A stretch of 64,000 nt of DNA from positions 2,098,265 to 2,162,264 of the forward strand of contig NC_029528.1 in assembly GCF_001577835.2 (NCBI RefSeq), written 5' to 3'. Shown one piece after another: positions 27,587-38,900 of the stretch. The translations under genes were made by a program, and so were the position numbers. The stretch is from Coturnix japonica (taxonomy: Eukaryota; Chordata; Aves; Galliformes; Phasianidae). Each line of letters begins with the position of its first letter. Positions within the stretch are counted from its first letter, which is position 1. The notes under the pieces were generated by a model. The model saw nothing but the letters and a program-made list of their open reading frames with translations. It was not told the origin of the DNA and searched no databases.

Positions 27587-27718
27587 TCAGAATACGTAGT
27601 CATTAGTAATCTTCAGCGAAGGCATCGCTTCATTCACGTTTTGATCTAAACGATGATATTCTACTGTTCTGGAGCACAGCCCATCCCTCCATCTTCGGCT
27701 CTGGACCAATAAGAAGAT
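27587..27718 (-). CDS. C5orf15: C5orf15 coding exon 3 (cytoplasmic tail)
   Basis: 132 bp, 43 codons plus TGA at 27589-27587. The acceptor is TTTTTCTTTCAG|ATCTTC on the minus strand. The tail reads [16 protein letters not shown], then [16 protein letters not shown], and ends ITNDYVF. It contains a YxxPhi motif (YHRL) and a second C-terminal aromatic motif (DYVF). Despite its small size it is the most recognisable part of the protein. Confidence 0.93.
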   Translation of the reverse strand: MFLLVQSRRWRDGLCSRTVEYHRLDQNVNEAMPSLKITNDYVF

Positions 27719-30700
27719 CTGAAAGAAAAAGAAGCCCATTTACATGGTGGTACAGAGAAGCATTTTGGTTTTGATAGCCAGCTTAACAACTGTATTCACA
27801 CCACAGCACTACTCAGTTATCCTGGCAGCAATATTACTGCTGCTATAAAATACAGCATGGATAGTCAGACATTTTCACAGCATCCTTGCCATCAAGCCAC
27901 CCGCTGACAAATTCAGTTGCAGTTTGACCAAACACAGCATTCAGCCCATAATTCCTTCAGGACAGATATCTGTGCAGCATCAGTAGCAGTGCATGCACTG
28001 TTTATAATCCTGTGCAGGACCAAGATCACCTTCACGCTGCTTTGCTCAGCTCTCATGTCTGGAACTCAGTCATACACACTACCAGTGTTCAACGTGAACT
28101 GATCATCAATGCTATCATTTCATTTTCCAATCTAAAAAGCTTGATTCAAATCATTTTCATTATAAAAATGACAGTAATGATCTGTACGTTAGCGGCACAA
28201 CTAAGCTAAGTGGTCAAAGATTTCATTTTCCAAAAAGCTCAGCTCCTCCTCCAAAACACTTTGGAAGGCGATACAACTTTGTGTTAAATCCTGAAGTCAT
28301 TTCTCTCAACCCTTCAAAGCACACTTACCTTCCTCTTATTGTGATAGGTGACATAAACAACAGCTACTAAGAAGGCAACTATAACCAGGTGAAAGAAGAA
28401 ATGGCTGTCCTCTTCTTCTTCCAGCCCTGAGACAGACACATATTTTATCTTCTCATCCAGCGACTTGATCTCCTCATTGTAATTACTGATGGCGTCAGAG
28501 TCATCATCTTCTGGCATTTCCAGGAGGTCTGGGTTGTACCTGGAATTCGATGTCATTTCAAAAGTATCGTAATCATCTCCATCCGAATCCAGGATTTCTT
28601 TCTCTATGGGTGGTGAACTATTCAGTGCATCTTTCAAATCTGTCAGAAGATCTTCCTCCTCAATTTTAGTATCCTCAGAGGCATCAACATCCACCTGAGG
28701 TGCAGGACTAGCAGTCACCACACGAGAAACAGAAGGCATTGAATCCTCTTCAGCTGTGGATGGTTTTCCTATTGTCACAGAACTGATTTTAGCTGTTGTG
28801 GGGCTCATCTCATTTTTTGTTGGGGTCACACCCTGCCAGCTGTCTGTCAAATTCTGGGAGCTGCTTAGTGTTTCATTCTCGTTTCCAGAAGAAGTATTTT
28901 GAACCACTTCTGTTCTCGCAGCATCTGAGGAAGGGATGAGAAACAGTCAATATTAAGGACAAGGCACTAACTTCAACTATACACAGACATCACTGCAGGG
29001 ACGGAGAAGAGACAGGAAGGATAGGTTTCATAATGCAAAGCTTATCAAATTTATACACAGAAATACACAATCCTGCTCTTTAGCAACTTCAAGAGAAGCC
29101 TTAAGTGAGACAAGAACAATAACCTGAAGTGCTCACTTACTGGATAAGGGTGCCACATTCAGTGTGCTTAATTCTCAGAGCTGAAAAGTCAGAGATGTGT
29201 CTTCACTCCCCTGGTAGGTTTGTACTGATCACTTGGTCACCATTTTCCCTACAACCTACAGCTGTTCATCACCAGGAAGATCTGCATCAGGAAGTAACAC
29301 GCTGCAAACCTGACCTGTTTGCTCTTTTCTATTTATTTCCTTTTGGAATTAAAAAAAAAAAAGTGGCTACTTATAAACTCCCAGATTCAAATCAATGAGG
29401 CACCTGAAAAGCGAAGAACACGTTTAGAATTTCAGTAGGCCTCTCAATGGGAGAACCAAGCTTGCCTTGTATTTCTGGCACATCGAACTTTATTTAAATA
29501 GAACAAGGAACAAGACTTCCATTAAGTGCTCCCTGCCTCGCCGGGAAGTTACAGATTGTAGAAATGAAGCACTGAGCCAAATGCTTGTGTCAAGTTACTC
29601 TCCAATAAAATAGCATTCAGGGGATACTGAACCCTGTCATTCAGGTAACAGATATTTACAGAGGATCAGTTACAACACTTCTTGTTTGTATGGTACCTTT
29701 TTCTAGTATGAATTACCCTTTAATCAGCCATAGAACAGAGAAGACTCACTCATCCCACGTGAACCAGACATGATGGTTTCCCTATGCTTAAGCCCCAGAT
29801 CAGCTGCTCTACCTTTAGAACATTTGGCAGTGCTGAAGAAATGTTTAGTCCAAACCAGAATATCACCATTAACTGTTCAGTTCTCATAGAGCACAAGCTT
29901 AAGGAACTCTTATCTACCCCCAGGAATCAAACCAGTTAATTGGACACATGGAGGTAAATGAGGAAAGGCAGCTGCAAGGAAAGTCTCACATTTACAGTTA
30001 GCTGGCTTTGAACAGGCAAATCAGTGTTATTAGTTTACTCAATTTAGAACTTCACAGAGACAAGAAAATATACTGGATGCAAATTATTTAGTTGTTGCTA
30101 TTTGTCTCTCATTCAGAAAAGGAAGGAGAACAGAGACAAATACTCCACTCCAATTTCTGAACCAAGTAATTCTGATGCACATCTCCCTCTCTCTCCAAAA
30201 GCTGTTTCCTTCATTAGACTGGGAAATGAAGAGAACAGTTCACAAACATTTCTCATCTCAGTGCTCACTCAGAAGGAAGCAGACAAAGCTTCCTTGTACC
30301 TTTCCCATAGGAAGGGCATGTCAGCAACTGCCCAGTAACACCTCCACATCACCAGACTGTGATTCAGAGCCACACAGATACAGTCAGTTAATTCTTTGGA
30401 AGGTCGCTTGCATCAAATTAAAATACACAGGCTATTAAGAACCTGATCAGCAAAGCAAGGAACGCCACTTTATTTGCTGCATCTGTTCTGATCACAAACA
30501 AGTGAGAATAACTTCCTCTTATTCCTGAAAAACGCTGTCTCTTTAACTGGAGTGGCAGCCTTAGCACTGAAACCAGCACTGATTGATGATACCTACTCAA
30601 AACTATTTAGCACTGTAATGGGTGGTTGCATTGCTTGCAGTTACACAACACTGATGACATTAGGCACAGTGTCTGGCCTCCAGAGATGCCTTATCTTCAG

Positions 30701-31727
30701 AAATAGGTATTAATGTTTAACTGTGGCGACAGACAAACAAGCAAACACTGCTTGTAACAACATCTGACAGGGTTCAAACTCACTTCCAGAGAAATTGACT
30801 TTTCAGACAGCAAGGTGACTCCTGGCACTAAAAGCTCTTTGTTTCCTACAGTTTTCTGCTCCCCACCCATCGGGCAGGCAGAGCAGCTGTGGGGACACAG
30901 CAGCACTGGGGCAGGACAGGGACCACTTGCAGAGCAGTGCAATTCCATCCTTCAGATGCTCTCCTCACCACCCAAGCAGCAGCCCACCTAAAACAAACAG
31001 CAATTCACTGCCTCTGAAACACGTAAAGTTTTGTGGGTTCAACAGACCGAACTAAGCATCAACAGCAGAATAACATTATGAACGCTGCTCCAAAGGTCAA
31101 GGCATCAGCCCGAATCATGCAGGTGGGGCAGCGAAGGTTCCATCTCCACGGGTATTTGCTGCTGCCTGATGAAGGTTTCTGGATGCCAACCTGCTGTGAG
31201 CTCAGCACAGCCCAGCAGGGCACCGCAGTCACCTCCAAGCTGCAGGGCTGGCAGTGTCACACACAGGCCGTGCTTCTTTACTGCTGCTGTAAGGTGAATT
31301 ACGGCGTCCTATGGCTGGGAACGTCTCCTGCCCTATTGAGCTCTTTGTATGTGCGGCCCGTTCAGCGTTAATAAATGGCAGGCAGTGCTTTCGGAGCGAT
31401 GAGGAACAGCGTGGAGAGCAACAGAAGCGGACAGAGCACAGAGCAGAACGTATCACGACACAACGGAGAACACTGAGGAAAGCAAGAAGGGAAGGAGCGC
31501 GGGGCGGGCAGTTCGGACGGGACCGGACCGGCTTTTAGGCCGAAACACGATGATAAATAACCAAACCCACAAATGTGCGCCCTCAGTGCCCGCCCCCCCC
31601 CGCCGAGCTCACCGCGGGTCTGCACGCCGCGCTCCGCCATGGCCCAGCCGCACAGCAGGAGGACGCACAGCGCGCGACCCGCCGAGCAGCGCACACCGCC
31701 GGCGGCCGCCATCTTGCCGGGCGCCAT
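27587..31727 (-). CDS. C5orf15: C5orf15/KCT2, single-pass membrane protein (3 coding exons)
   Basis: Joined CDS on the minus strand: 31727-31613, 28924-28329, 27718-27587, 280 residues (human is roughly 265). Seen: an N-terminal hydrophobic signal peptide (about residues 19-30, [12 protein letters not shown]); a long Ser/Thr- and Asp/Glu-rich lumenal region with four N-x-S/T sites (NTS, NET, NLT, NSS); one transmembrane helix at about 214-232 (core [14 protein letters not shown]); and a basic stop-transfer NKRK followed by a 44-residue tail. The tail ([29 protein letters not shown], ending NDYVF) matches what I recall of human keratinocyte-associated transmembrane protein 2. YHRL fits a YxxPhi sorting signal, which suggests Golgi/endosome trafficking (inference). 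Biochemical function is not established. Splice phases are 1 and 0. VDAC1 lies just upstream on the same strand, the same order as on human 5q31. Start: ATG at 31727 is the first of two in-frame ATGs five codons apart, and the second (31712) could also serve. Confidence 0.95.
28329..28924 (-). CDS. C5orf15: C5orf15 coding exon 2 (lumenal domain and transmembrane helix)
   Basis: 596 bp, 2 + 198 codons. The acceptor reads CCTTCCTCAG|ATGCTGCGAG and the donor GAGGAAG|GTAAGT on the minus strand. It encodes the acidic Ser/Thr-rich ectodomain, a juxtamembrane acidic run (EEEEDSH), the transmembrane helix and the NKRK stop-transfer. Reading through the donor would add only VSVL before a stop, so splicing to the tail exon is required for the full protein. 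Confidence 0.95.
28925..31612 (-). other. C5orf15: C5orf15 intron 1
   Basis: A 2.7 kb intron of AT-rich unique sequence. I see no CR1 fragment and no convincing exon inside it. Short ORFs here lack splice context or resemblance to known proteins. Confidence 0.8.
31613..31727 (-). CDS. C5orf15: C5orf15 coding exon 1 (signal peptide)
   Basis: This exon encodes 38 residues plus one base of codon 39. Reading on the minus strand it ends CAGACCCGCG followed by the donor GTGAGC. It begins with two in-frame ATGs (31727 and 31712) inside a duplicated 15-bp unit and contains the whole signal peptide. It is very CpG-rich. The donor fixes phase 1, which joins correctly to exon 2 (G|AT gives Asp). Confidence 0.88.
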
Positions 31728-31784
31728 CTTGCCGGGCACTCCCACAGACGTGGCGGCAGCACCGCCCCGGCGCTGGGAGGGCGA

Positions 31785-31796
31785 TGCGCATGCGCA
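31785..31796. promoter_or_regulatory. NRF1-type site 1
   Basis: TGCGCATGCGCA, a perfect palindromic NRF1 consensus, about 60 bp upstream of the C5orf15 start codon. Confidence 0.7.
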
Positions 31797-31827
31797 GAAA
31801 TGAAGGCCTGCTCTCTGGTGTAACCAC

Positions 31828-31839
31828 CGCGCATGCGCT
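31828..31839. promoter_or_regulatory. NRF1-type site 2
   Basis: CGCGCATGCGCT, a second NRF1-type palindrome. Its start is 43 bp from the start of the first, about four helical turns, so both would sit on the same DNA face. Confidence 0.65.
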
Positions 31840-31849
31840 GTGCGGCAAA

Positions 31850-32080
31850 ATGGCGGCGCGCGGGAAGGCGGGAAAGCGGAGAGCCCTGACAGGAATAGGA
31901 GTGGCCTTCCCTCAGCTGCGGGATGGCTGCTTGACTTTAATGCCAAAAAGCAAAAGCTTGGAGCCCTGCAGGTCCAAAGAAACACAGCGATGGGCACAGA
32001 TCATACACAAAGCCAAAGTAAAAAGTGATGTTTCAATGTTTTATTCAAGTTTGGGTTTGGTTGTTTCGTCTCCGGTTTGA
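31850..32080 (+). other. Plus-strand ORF in the VDAC1-C5orf15 gap (possible divergent transcript)
   Basis: An ATG in a YY1-type AAAATGGCGGCG context opens a 76-codon ORF on the plus strand, running away from the C5orf15 promoter into the end of the VDAC1 3' UTR. The peptide is basic and matches no family I know. The ORF may be chance. It is listed because a bidirectional NRF1/YY1 promoter could produce an antisense transcript here. Confidence 0.2.
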
Positions 32081-32906
32081 GTAGTGTCAGGTACAGCACT
32101 TCGGGGTCTATTTCCACACAAAATGGAAGACTCTAAAAATGTACCCATTTAATTGCTAAAAAAAAATAAACAAACAAAATCAAGTGGTAATAAAACAAAA
32201 GTCCATTTTCAATTTAGTGACACAATTATGTGATTGCAGGTACAAACACTTCCCTGATTACAGCCCTGTCTTACAAGCCTTCCATTCAGTGCAAGGGAAA
32301 GGAACCACAGCACAGGACAAGGAGCATTGGCTGAGTCACATCAAATCCTTCTCGGCAACAGAGTCACACAAACAGACGACCTAAAGCGTTCTGGAGACAG
32401 CTGGAGGTGTAAAGGAACCAAACGAGACGAACCATTTGTGAAACACCCATCAGAACATAAAAATTATCCCTTTTTCCAGGCAAGTTTGCACATTCCACAG
32501 TGAAATGAGGCCTTCAGAGCATTTTGCATAAGGAATTAACAGTACAACAGTGGTCTGCAACTCTTGACATAACAGTTCTTGTATCACGCTAACATATCCC
32601 TTGTGCAGTCAATATGTTAGTATAGGTAATAATACCTTCCCTGTTTGCTATCATGCGGCAGCTGACGGATAAGATGGGCAATAACAACCCAAAACAGGAA
32701 AAAAAATAAAAGCCTGGAATCTGGATTTCTTAGAATGCTTTTTGTCTCCATTTCTGAAACATTTTAAAGCTTAGCTGTCTTTAACCAGGACTAGCAGGAC
32801 TGATACTTAGCATTACTTGCATCCCAGACATACAACATTGAAAGGTACACTATATTCTGAAGGTAGCTATGCTGTATTCTCAAATTAACGATTGTAGAAT
32901 CTCTCT
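32020..32906 (-). other. VDAC1: VDAC1 3' UTR
   Basis: AT-rich sequence after the stop codon, about 0.88 kb to the predicted cleavage site. It contains a long A-rich tract at 32155-32180 (T-rich in the transcript). The only AATAAA on the minus strand is at 32045-32040. A weaker ATTAAA lies at 32150-32145. Confidence 0.7.
32040..32045 (-). terminator. VDAC1: VDAC1 poly(A) signal
   Basis: AATAAA on the minus strand (context CTTGAATAAAACATTG), 0.86 kb after the stop. The predicted cleavage point is about 32020, which is about 0.2-0.3 kb from the C5orf15 start region. Confidence 0.65.
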
Positions 32907-32998
32907 TTATGCTTCAAATTCCAATCCTAGACCAAGTTTGTGACCACCTGCATTGACATTCTTGCCATCCAACAAAGCTGACAACGTCAGCTTGATAC
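32907..32998 (-). CDS. VDAC1: VDAC1 exon 9, last coding part
   Basis: 92 coding bases ending in TAA (32909-32907); acceptor TTCTCTCTGCAG|GTATCAAGC. Encodes the last strands ([18 protein letters not shown]) and the C-terminus [11 protein letters not shown] that closes the barrel. Confidence 0.96.
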
Positions 32999-35900
32999 CT
33001 GCAGAGAGAAGCAAGAGAGAAGACAGTGATTAACACTTGGAATGAGCCTTATGTTCAGTAACTGCAGTGTCTGCATTGCTGCTGTAATGGACTGAGTGGC
33101 TGCATTCATGTCATTTGGCAGCTAGCCATGTAAACGTCTGGACTTTATCAGGCTGTCAGCAAGTATTAAATCTTTCTGAATTCTCAAAGTCAGGATAAAA
33201 CAAACCAGGTAGATTTTACTTTTTGTCATACATGTCAGTTGAGTTCATTGCCTTTGGCCTACAGATGAATCTAATTTTAGACTCAGGTATGATGAAAATC
33301 TGGGACCTTGACTCTTATTCACCCTCTTTAAAACACTGGGATGAAAAGCCCTGAGCCACACCTGATGCAGTAATCAACCTGCATGGTATTGTGGCAGCAG
33401 ATCTTTTAGACTACATTAAAACCAACTGGGCAGCTGTAAGACTGCCCTCTTCCTGAACCAGCAGGCCTTGGGAACATCACATTTTCATGCAAAGAAACTC
33501 AGTGACATGACTTGGTGTTAAGAGAAGAGAACCTAATGGACAGTGGTTGGTGGTCTAGCAATTCTGATCCCAACAGACATCCCAAACTAACAGAGCAGTC
33601 TGTGGTGAAGTTCACCACTGGGTTGCCACACAGAACAGCAGTGTTACGAAACCAACCACGTACTGTTGCAAAAAGCCTCTCTGATATTTCAAGACTGAAA
33701 TACTATTTGTGTATTTCTGGATTTCTTCTGCACAGACTTACCTGGCTTTAAAATCTGAGTGTATCCCAGCCCGATCAGACTGGAGTTGTTCACTTTAGCC
33801 TGGATGGAGAAAAACAACACACGTAAATCATCTGTTATCTTCCTTCAGAACCCTACTCACTTGGAAATCATGTATTGCCTTTTAAATGCATAAATAACAG
33901 ATCACACACACAAAAATAATCTACAGTTCACTGAAACTTAACTGCAGAATCAATATACCTATAGTCCACATCCACAGTCACTGAAACTGTGCTATAGTTG
34001 ACCATGTTTGTAATTTTTGTCCAAAATATGGACTGGAAATTTCTCCAAGCAGTGCCCAATAAATACAATAAACCATTCTGTATCAGTTTTGAGGGAAATC
34101 CAATAACTGTGCTCCCGTGTGGCCAAAAGGGAGACCAGCAGAAGCATGTGCCAATGGAATAGGCAACAGAATTGGCACATAGCAGCGAACTGCCTCCAAA
34201 GGACTTTACTCATTGATGTAAAGTTGCTTCACGTTCCTATTACAAGAAACTGGTTATTCAAATGCTTATAAATGTATGGCACTCACAGAAAAAGACGCAT
34301 CTGGGTCAATCTGATACTTGGCTGCTATTCCAAAGCGAGTGTTGCTGTTACCAGCTGTCCAAGCAAGATTCACAGCAGTTTCCAGTTTATCATTCACCTT
34401 CTGGTAAATGGAGCCTCCAAATTCTGTTCCATCATTCCTGGAAGGCACACAGCAGTGCAGGTTTGAACTGTATCCCAAAGCAATTGCCTTTTGCTTTTCT
34501 TTTTCTTCAGTTCGATCTCTATTTGCACAACATGCAACCACCCCACCCACCATACGTGGTGTAGGGAGCCTGCTTTGGCAGGGGGGTTGGACTCAATGAT
34601 CTCTAGAGGTCCCTTCCAACCACTACAATTCTGTGATTCTGTGATTTTAAAAGGCCACTTTTACCTCTTAGGCACAGCGCTGGTTCACAACAGTTGCACA
34701 GTGACAGCCTATTTCAAAGCTGAAGCCATAGCAGCAGCTTTTTAAACTGTCAGAGCAATTCTTCCTGAAAAAGGCTACAATACTTTCTTCAGATAAGACT
34801 GAAGCTCACACATAACTTCATGTGCTTGGCTCTCAAGAAAAGGAGGAATTAAAAAGGACTGAGGAGAGCTGGTTACACAGGCAGATTTTGTGCAAGGTTC
34901 CCATACAGCTCTGTCTTGACCTGCAACATTAGTGAGGGGCGGTCTGAGCTAAGCTCCAAAAGAAAGGAAAACCATATTTAGAACTAGAGATTATCCAGCC
35001 CTGCCTCCCTTTAGTGATCATGTATTATTACATTAGGTTAAAGTTATTTTAAATAAGTAAATAAATCGAAGCTCCCTTTAATTCTAGTCATAATAATGAC
35101 ACTTTTCATACATAGATCAAAAACATGACCCCTCTATGGAAATGCAGATATTAAGGCACCATTAAGGAAAGCAACTTGCTCAGGCCCCTGGCTGCCCTGT
35201 GAAGCAGGCAGAACAGAAGGTGATGCTTCCAGCCCCACCTAGTTCATTCATCAGGCATGCCACAGCACCCTTTGATACACCAAACTGCCTAGATATAATG
35301 ACCCTGCACGCCAGTCATGCAAATTCCAAATACAACAGTTTCCTGGATTTTATGTGCTTCAAAGTTGAAACATGCCATAAGCCCCCAGCTAAGCCATTAA
35401 TAGCGATAATTAACATTGCTGTTCATATCACGCATTTACATTTTTGCCCATCAGTTGTTAGAGTACGAATACTAAACAAGCAAACAAGGCGCCCTCTTGA
35501 AGATCATCCATCATCCACTCATAGTAACAATGACCACATAACAGACCCTCAGGGACCCAAGGAACAGCAGCAGGGGCTCAGAGCCCGCTGTAATGCTCTG
35601 ATGTTATTTCCTGCTGTCGCTTTAATCAGGAGTAATAGTAACGACTGCATTTTATAGCAAAAGCCAATCGTACAATGTTTGGAACTACTACAGCATGACA
35701 AAGTTGAAAGCCATTATGCCTGAAGGAATAGCTCGTAACTGCTGAGCAGAGGGGGACCCCTTGTATCGGTCCGATGGAAGTTTCCTGCCCACATTTCTGT
35801 GCTTTGGCAGTCCTTCAAACACTGCCTGGGCTATGAAGGTTCATTTGTTCTGTAAAGCAACTTCCTAAACCAGATCTCTGCGAAACAGCGTGAGACAGAA

Positions 35901-38900
35901 CAGAAAGCCTTTGAAGCAGCAGCTCCGGGAAAGCAGAACGGTTGTTCAGCCCTGAAATGGGAACAGCCTGCAACAGCTCTGCTACATGCAAAAATGCAGT
36001 TAGCCAACGGAGTGGTAGAGGGTGTGGAGCAGAGATTGCTTCATCTTAATTAAAAACAAAGCAAAAAAAGCCTGTCTTACTGCAGACATGAACTGCTTTT
36101 TTTAAGAGGAACAGGAGGCACAAAAATCAAGTTTTCGAGGAATTTAATCCTGGTTTCTCTCTGCACAAACATTTGGAAAACACTAACGTTTGTGTATTGA
36201 GATCATTATGAGCTGCAGTACTAAGGCAAACTTTTCAGTCATATCCCTTCCAATCTTGAAGCTAAACCACTCCGTATCTGTCCCACTGGATCCCCTCTGT
36301 CTGTTACTGCCATCTGATTAAACTCCTCCTTCTACAGATCAAACCAGCACAGTTAATTCAATTGTTACGTGTGCAAAAGGGAAGCATTGCTTTGACTTCA
36401 ACATTCACAGACAATATTTTTGAAACCCTCTTGTTTCCTGATTTCACAAAGAGGCTGCAGCAATCGCTGTGTGTCTGACGGATGGACTATGGATGCACCC
36501 ACACACACGTGGAAAGCTAATGCAACTGTAAAACTCTGCTCGCCATCCCAAGTGAAGAAGCAACATCAGAGCCACCTCCCCCTCTATTCAAGTTTTGAAA
36601 CTCTGCCCCATCACTGTTTTGGAAGCATCAAAATGCTCTTAAATTCATTTTAATGCCCACCACCCTCCAATACTTACACGTTAGTGTGAAGCTGGAACTC
36701 ATCAGTCTTATAGCCGACAGCAAAATTGCTCTGGGTTACTCTCGACTTTGCTGTCTCAAAAGTCATTTGGTAACCTGCCAACCAGCCCTCGTAGCCAAGC
36801 ACCAGGGCTCCACGTATCGAAGGACCGGCGATATCAAAATCCATGTCGCAGCCCAGGTTGATGTGTTCCCTTTTGTATCCTGTCTTAATCTTAGCACTCT
36901 TTTTCCTAAAGCAAAGAGAAAGAATCTCACATCCTTGAACTGGCACTCTCAGGTGGCAATTCAATCAAATCAGTTACTTTAACTCTGTGTAACAGATTTT
37001 GAAGACAAAGTATCCGTGTTTGCAGAGTCAAATGATACATCGCCTTCTTAAATTCCAGAGTTGTGAGACTTTCATTCACCTACAAAGAAGTGCACGCAAT
37101 CACATGCAGTGCGGTGCTTTTCTAAGCCCTTCTGAGCTGCATCCTGCTGAGCAACAGCACAGTGTGCCAGATTTGAAGTGACAAAAGCCAATCCTCACCA
37201 CAGTCTGATTTCTCAGTAGTTTAGGAGTGACAAGGGAATAACAGAAACCAACAGTTTACAGGTTTGCCAACGACCAAAGCAGTTCACCTTTCGTCCCAGA
37301 CAAACAGCTTTTAGGCAATCCTGGTTACTGCGTAACTTCATTTACTCTGCCAGACAACAGCAAAACACTTTTTTGCCTCCAGCTTCCCAGGGGAAGGTCT
37401 GAGCTGCTAAGGAAGCAGGTGCTGCAGCCCCCTTTCCTCCCTATGATGCATTACAGCACTGCGTGCTTACAGCAGTAACAAAGGCTAATTGCAGAAACAA
37501 ACTTTCTCAAGTCACTTCCTTCTTTTGCCCTTCCTGACCTCTTGGCCAGGATCATTTACCAAATCATTTACTGAAATCCTACCAGAAAAGTAAGGCTGAT
37601 AGGAAATTTCTAATCAACTGCCCACTTCAGCCAGCAGAAAGAGTCCCCATGATCTGCAAAACATGCTGTATCAGACCTGCATAGAGATTGCTCTCTATTA
37701 TTATTATTTCTAACTCAGGAATTTATGACGAGCAGGAGTCCCGGAAATGCCAGCATTAACCTGCCTGCAATTACTGCAGAAGCTGAGAAATGATTATTAA
37801 CAAAAACTGGAGACTATTCTGCTTGACAAATGCAAAAATATGCGGTTAATTCAGAGTAAAGAATGGGCAGCAAGCAGTTGGCAGCGGGGAACGTGACATT
37901 TCAGGCAGGATGAAGCCTCCATTGGGACTAGAAGCACTGCAGCACGCTGCTCTGAGCAGCTCAGAGCGGAGCATTTTGGCTCAGTGGCAACACTGATTGC
38001 AAAAAGATAATCAAGAGGGGACAGAAAATAAACCAGCATACAGCCCTACAGCTGCTGCTTAATCCCTCTGGCCCACATAACCGTGACATCCAATCGCAGG
38101 GTGCAGCACCACGGCACTGTGCGGCCAGCAGGAACTCAAGATGACAAATTCAGCTTGGGAAAAGAGCCCAATTACTGTGCCGACCTATTAGAGCCACAGC
38201 CAACTGGCTTGTGGAGCTTGTTAAGCTTTGCATTACAGCTGATTTGTCTGGCATTTTTATTCAGGCAGGAACGAAGTGCTCATTTTCTGACATGGCCAGA
38301 AGTAAAGCAGAAACAAAACATTTCCTTCTGATTCTGGCCATAATTTCCAAGTTAGTGCATTTCAAAGTTCGGTTTAGAGAGCAATTGTTCATTTTAAGAG
38401 TGAAGTCAAACAGACACGATTTCATTGTGCATAGGCAGAGCATTAAATGTCTCGATGTCTTTGGACAACAGAAGGAGTAAGGAAGACAGTATTTTGGGAA
38501 ACTAAAACAGAACCAGAAAAAGCTTTTTTGTGTGCATGTGTGTCTCTCTGAAGCTTACTGACATCTTACCCAGTGTTAGGTGAGAAGGAGGAGTCAAAAG
38601 TCAGCTTCAGGCCACGTGCAAGCTGAACAGAAAAGAAATTCACTGGTTGGATTTCTAGTCAGACACTGTCACAAGTGAATCTGGAAGCTGCATGTTTGAA
38701 GCCCAGAGTTACCTGGTCTTCAAGAGTGATCTCAGTTCCCAGCGTGTTGTCAGTGTTCCACTTCTCTGTGAACATCAGCCCATATTCCACCCATCGGTAT
38801 TTGGTTTCCAAGCTCCCACTGACTTTGCTTGTTTCCGAGTTTGCTGAACCTGAGCTTGTAAATTCCTGAAGAGGAAAAAGAAAATGATATGTATCACTCT

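Larger units (their letters stand above)
31480..31900 (-). promoter_or_regulatory. C5orf15: C5orf15 CpG-island promoter
   Basis: A CpG-dense stretch spans the first exon. It contains two NRF1-type palindromes (TGCGCATGCGCA at 31785-31796 and CGCGCATGCGCT at 31828-31839) and YY1-type motifs (GCCGCCATCTTG at 31705-31716, GCGCCATCTTG at 31721-31731, and AAAATGGCGGCG on the plus strand at 31847-31858). No TATA box is seen. NRF1 plus YY1 is typical of TATA-less housekeeping promoters, and such promoters often fire in both directions. The start site is likely about 31730-31800. Confidence 0.75.

Noticed and set aside
31368-31997. Minus-strand ORF extending C5orf15 exon 1 in both directions
   Set aside because: The N-terminal extension is upstream of the likely transcription start, and the downstream part reads through the splice donor into the intron.
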